From: Candidatus Tectimicrobiota bacterium
GTDB taxonomy: Bacteria > UBA8248
Assembly: GCA_016184445.1 (NCBI GenBank)
Contig: JACPCT010000099.1
Span: forward strand, 1 to 8,140
Length of the DNA: 8,140 nucleotides
Direction of reading: 5' to 3'
Positions 5,709 through 8,140 of the stretch are shown here, piece after piece. Position numbers and translations under genes: made by a program. Within the stretch, counting starts at the first letter, position 1, and every line of letters begins with the position of its first letter. The notes under the pieces are model-generated. The model did no database searches and was not told where the DNA came from. It saw only the letters and a list, made by a program, of their open reading frames with translations.

Positions 5709-6977
5709 ATGGAAAAGACCCTTGCGATCATCGGCGGCGGCATCGCCGACAGGCCCCTGGCGGGGCTGGAAGGGCGCACCCCCCTCCAGGCGGCCGCGAC
5801 CCCCGCCCTCGACCTCCTCGCCACCCAGGGGGAAGCCGGCGCCTGGCGGCCCGCGCCCGCGGGCGAGCCGCCCCGGGGGGAGAGCCTGCTGCGCGCCCTC
5901 TTCGGCCTCCCCAGCCCGCTCCCCCGGGGGGCGCTCGAGGCGAGCGGCCTGGGCCTCGAGCTACGCGAGGGGGAGGTGGCCTTCCGAGCCGACTTCGTCT
6001 GCCTCCGGCCCGGCGCGACCAGCGTGGTGATGTTCGACCCGGCCGGCCTGGGCCTCTCGGACCAGGAGGGGGGGAGCCTCGTCGGCTACCTCAACGAGCG
6101 CATGGCCCTCGGCCCCGGGGAGGAGGCCCGCCTCCACCCGCTGGGGGGCAACCGGGCCCTCCTCACCTACCGCCAGGAGGGCGCGCGCCTCGCGCCGGGA
6201 GCCACGGAGGGGTTCACACCCCCCGGCGAGATCCGGGGCCTCCCCATCGGCGGCCACCTGCCGGGGCGGGAGGAGGCGAGGCGCTTCGTGCACTTCGTGA
6301 ACGACTCCCAGATGATCCTGGCCGCCCACCCGACCCTCCGCGAGAGGGCCCAGAACGGCATGTTCACGGCCAACAGCCTCTGGCTCTGGGGCGGGGGGGA
6401 GCGGCCTAGCCTCCCGCCCTTCCCGCGGCTCCTGGGCGGGCGCACGATGAGCGTCGTCTCGGCGAGCCCGGCCCTCGCGGGCATGGCACGCCTGGGGGGC
6501 GCGGAGGCGGTGGTGCTGCGCGGGGGAGAGCGCGGGGCCGCCGACGCCGCCCGCCGCGCGATGGCCGCGAGCGGCTTCGTCCTCCTCTGGCTGGAGGAGG
6601 CGGGGGAGGCCTCCGACCGGGGGGACCTGGAGGGCAAGATCAAGGCCATCGAGCGCCTCGACGCCGAGGTGGTGGAGCCGCTCCTCCTCAACCCGGGGGC
6701 GGGCGGGCCCTGCCGCATCCTCGTCGCGGCGGACGGCGTCGCCTCGGTCGAGTCCCTCGGCCGGCTGGCGGAGCCCGCCCCCTATGCCCTCGCGGACTGG
6801 GAAGAGGGCAAGCTCCATCCGCCCAAGGCCCCGGGCGGCCTCCCGGGCCTGTGGCGCAGGCTACGGGGGGAGGGAGGCGCCGCCGCCCCGGGCCCCCGCC
6901 CCTTCGACGAGCGGCTCGGCGAGACGGCGAAGGCCATCACCCCCGGGGCGCTGCGCCGCCGCCTCCTGGAGAGCTGA
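5709..6977 (+). CDS. apgM: ApgM-family protein (phosphoglycerate mutase / proposed homoserine kinase), likely pseudoenzyme
   Basis: A 422-residue member of the alkaline-phosphatase-superfamily ApgM group, recognised by 'GLEGRTPLQAAATPALDLLATQGEAG', 'EASGLGLELREGEVAFRADFV', 'GMFTANSLWLWGGGERPSLP' and 'GDLEGKIKAIERLDAEVVEPLL'. In this gene neighbourhood, ApgM relatives have been proposed to serve as an alternative homoserine kinase (TIGRFAM 'proposed homoserine kinase'). Active-site positions are altered: the first metal Asp of 'GDG.AD' is Gly10 ('GGGIAD'), 'PPGSD' with the catalytic Ser is 'PPRGES' (54–59), the middle 'DEAGH' is 'GEASD' (299–303), and 'DHPTP…H' is 'DGVAS…R' (342–352), keeping only Asp342. 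The frame is intact and GC-rich, so it does not look like a decaying gene. The start at 5709 fits the family; ATG 5691 would add six residues. It follows hom by 43 bases and precedes lysC by two. Family assignment is firm; catalytic activity is doubtful and its role is unknown. Confidence 0.85.
   Translation: MEKTLAIIGGGIADRPLAGLEGRTPLQAAATPALDLLATQGEAGAWRPAPAGEPPRGESLLRALFGLPSPLPRGALEASGLGLELREGEVAFRADFVCLRPGATSVVMFDPAGLGLSDQEGGSLVGYLNERMALGPGEEARLHPLGGNRALLTYRQEGARLAPGATEGFTPPGEIRGLPIGGHLPGREEARRFVHFVNDSQMILAAHPTLRERAQNGMFTANSLWLWGGGERPSLPPFPRLLGGRTMSVVSASPALAGMARLGGAEAVVLRGGERGAADAARRAMAASGFVLLWLEEAGEASDRGDLEGKIKAIERLDAEVVEPLLLNPGAGGPCRILVAADGVASVESLGRLAEPAPYALADWEEGKLHPPKAPGGLPGLWRRLRGEGGAAAPGPRPFDERLGETAKAITPGALRRRLLES
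6968..6971 (+). promoter_or_regulatory. Shine-Dalgarno sequence of lysC, inside the end of the apgM-family gene
   Basis: GGAG at 6968–6971 lies eight bases before ATG 6980 and within the last codons of the upstream gene. With the stop at 6975–6977, this arrangement favours translational coupling of aspartate kinase to the apgM-family protein. Confidence 0.55.
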
Positions 6978-6979
6978 GC

Positions 6980-8140
6980 ATGGCGAGCGTCAGCGCCCCG
7001 CCCCGGGGGCTCATCGTCCAGAAGTTCGGGGGCACCTCGGTCGCCGACCTGGGCCGCATCCGGGCCGTCGCCCGGCGCGTCGCCGCCGCCCGGAAGAGGT
7101 GGCCCCGTGTCATCGTCGTCGTGAGCGCCATGGCGGGGGAGACGGACAAGCTCCTCGGCCTGGCCAAGGACCTCTCGCCCACCCCCGCGGGGCGGGAGGT
7201 GGACCTCCTCCTCACCTCGGGGGAGCGCATCACGAGCGCCCTCATGGCCATCGCCCTCGATGCCCTGGGGGTGCCCGCCATCTCGCTCACCGGAGGGCAG
7301 GCCGGCATCCGCACCGAGGGGGACCACACCCGGGCCCGGGTGCGGACCATCCAGCCCGGGCGCATCCAGCAGGAGCTTGAGGCGGGGAAGGTGGTGGTGG
7401 CGGCGGGCTTCCAGGGGGTGGACCGCTTCAACGAGGAGACCACCCTGGGGCGCGGCGGCTCGGACCTGACCGCCGTGGCCCTGGCGGCGGCGCTTGAAGC
7501 CGATTTGTGCGAGATTTATACCGATGTGGACGGCGTCTACACGGCCGACCCGCGCATCGTGCCGGGGGCGCGGCGCCTGGAGCGCATCTCCTTCGAGGAG
7601 ATGATGGAGCTGGCCTCCCTGGGGGCCAAGGTGCTCCAGCCGCGGTCGGTGGACCTGGCGGCCAAGTACCGGCTGCCGCTGGTCGTCCGCTCCTCATTCG
7701 GCGAAGGGGAAGGGACCTTGATCACGCCCGAGTCTGAGGGAATCGAGGCCCCCGCGGTGAGCGGGGTGAGCTGCGACGTGAAGCAAAGCAAGCTGACCGT
7801 CATCGGCGTGCCGGACAGGCCGGGCATCGCCTCCACGGTCTTCCGCAAGCTGGCGGAGAAGTCCATCGTGGTGGACGTGATCGTCCAGAACGTGAGCGAG
7901 GGGGGCCTGACCGACATCTCCATCACCGTCAACCAGGACATGGCCGGGGAGGCCGAGCGCATCCTGCGCGGGGCCCTGCCCGAGCTCGAGGCCTCCCGCA
8001 TCCAGCGCGACGACGAGGTGGCCAAGGTCTCCCTCGTGGGCATCGGCATGAAGAGCCAGGCGGGGGTCGCCTCGCGGGCCTTCACGGCCCTGGCCCGGGA
8101 GAACGTCAACATCATGATGATCTCGACCTCCGAGATCTCC
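6980..8140 (+). CDS. lysC: Aspartate kinase with tandem ACT domains (3' end outside window)
   Basis: Phosphorylates aspartate, the committed step toward lysine, threonine, methionine and diaminopimelate. 387 residues are visible with no stop; family length (about 405–410) suggests some 20 more beyond the window. The amino-acid-kinase domain carries KFGGTS (15–20), 'VVSAM', 'TSGERITSALMA' (79–90), 'TLGRGGSDLTAVALAAAL' (155–172) and 'TDVDGVYTADPR' (181–192). The regulatory part has two ACT domains, starting at about 271 ('LTVIGVPDRPGIASTVF', then 'VQNVSEGGLTDISITV') and about 348 ('AKVSLVGIGMKSQAGVASRAF…'). This is the monofunctional, feedback-controlled type seen in B. subtilis LysC and Corynebacterium, typically inhibited by Lys and/or Thr. 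ATG 6980 is two bases after the preceding stop. In similar clusters the next gene is often cimA, but this cannot be seen here. Confidence 0.96.
   Translation, partial: MASVSAPPRGLIVQKFGGTSVADLGRIRAVARRVAAARKRWPRVIVVVSAMAGETDKLLGLAKDLSPTPAGREVDLLLTSGERITSALMAIALDALGVPAISLTGGQAGIRTEGDHTRARVRTIQPGRIQQELEAGKVVVAAGFQGVDRFNEETTLGRGGSDLTAVALAAALEADLCEIYTDVDGVYTADPRIVPGARRLERISFEEMMELASLGAKVLQPRSVDLAAKYRLPLVVRSSFGEGEGTLITPESEGIEAPAVSGVSCDVKQSKLTVIGVPDRPGIASTVFRKLAEKSIVVDVIVQNVSEGGLTDISITVNQDMAGEAERILRGALPELEASRIQRDDEVAKVSLVGIGMKSQAGVASRAFTALARENVNIMMISTSEIS

Noticed and set aside
2111..5824. Long minus-strand open frames (2111–3133, 2823–4328, 4325–5824)
   Set aside because: They lie exactly opposite lipA, alaC and hom, have Arg/His/Gly/Asp-rich low-complexity translations and match no family I recognise. 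Long antisense frames are expected in GC-rich coding DNA.
7601..7606. Internal ATG-ATG in lysC as the start of a separate regulatory (beta) subunit
   Set aside because: The GAGGAG before it abuts the ATG without usable spacing, and the position lies within the kinase domain rather than just before the ACT domains.

Overview
The window is about 8.1 kb of very GC-rich bacterial DNA, with every gene on the + strand and almost no spacing between them. It holds two functional blocks: the end of an argS–SPOR unit, then lipA leading into an amino-acid block of alaC-like aminotransferase, hom, an apgM-family gene and lysC. From memory, the order aminotransferase–hom–apgM/'proposed homoserine kinase'–lysC resembles Deltaproteobacteria and GC-rich uncultured phyla such as Rokubacteria, NC10 or Tectomicrobia. 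The sequence alone does not settle the taxon. No rRNA, tRNA, mobile element, integrase or CRISPR array was seen.

Region 1–1289 is arginyl-tRNA synthetase, cut by the window edge at its N terminus. It is also broken inside the gene: at about 877 the frame changes, and roughly 70 residues expected between the 'WGADHHGY..VKA' segment and 'LELAKQQS' are absent, including the KMSKS-type loop. Parts of this gene also have a much lower GC content than the rest of the window. Region 1320–2018 encodes a bitopic, proline-rich SPOR-domain envelope protein. Region 2019–2113 is the only intergenic stretch with clear regulatory signals: a TTGACA promoter-like element, a short hairpin and a strong Shine-Dalgarno sequence ahead of lipA.

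Region 2114–3106 is lipoyl synthase with both cysteine triads and an unusual C-terminal tail. Region 3111–4307 is a PLP aminotransferase closest to alanine aminotransferase AlaC. Region 4337–5665 is a monofunctional, ACT-domain homoserine dehydrogenase. Region 5709–6977 is an ApgM-fold protein in the position often taken by the proposed alternative homoserine kinase. Region 6980–8140 is aspartate kinase with tandem ACT domains, cut by the window end. LysC and Hom are the first and third steps from aspartate to homoserine. The gene between them would be expected to supply homoserine kinase activity.

The most striking observation is that this ApgM-family protein keeps its fold-level motifs but appears to have lost nearly all the metal-binding and catalytic residues of the family, although its reading frame is intact. 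It looks like a conserved pseudoenzyme, or a protein repurposed within the threonine/aspartate operon. The broken argS is the second point; an assembly error is the first explanation to exclude.
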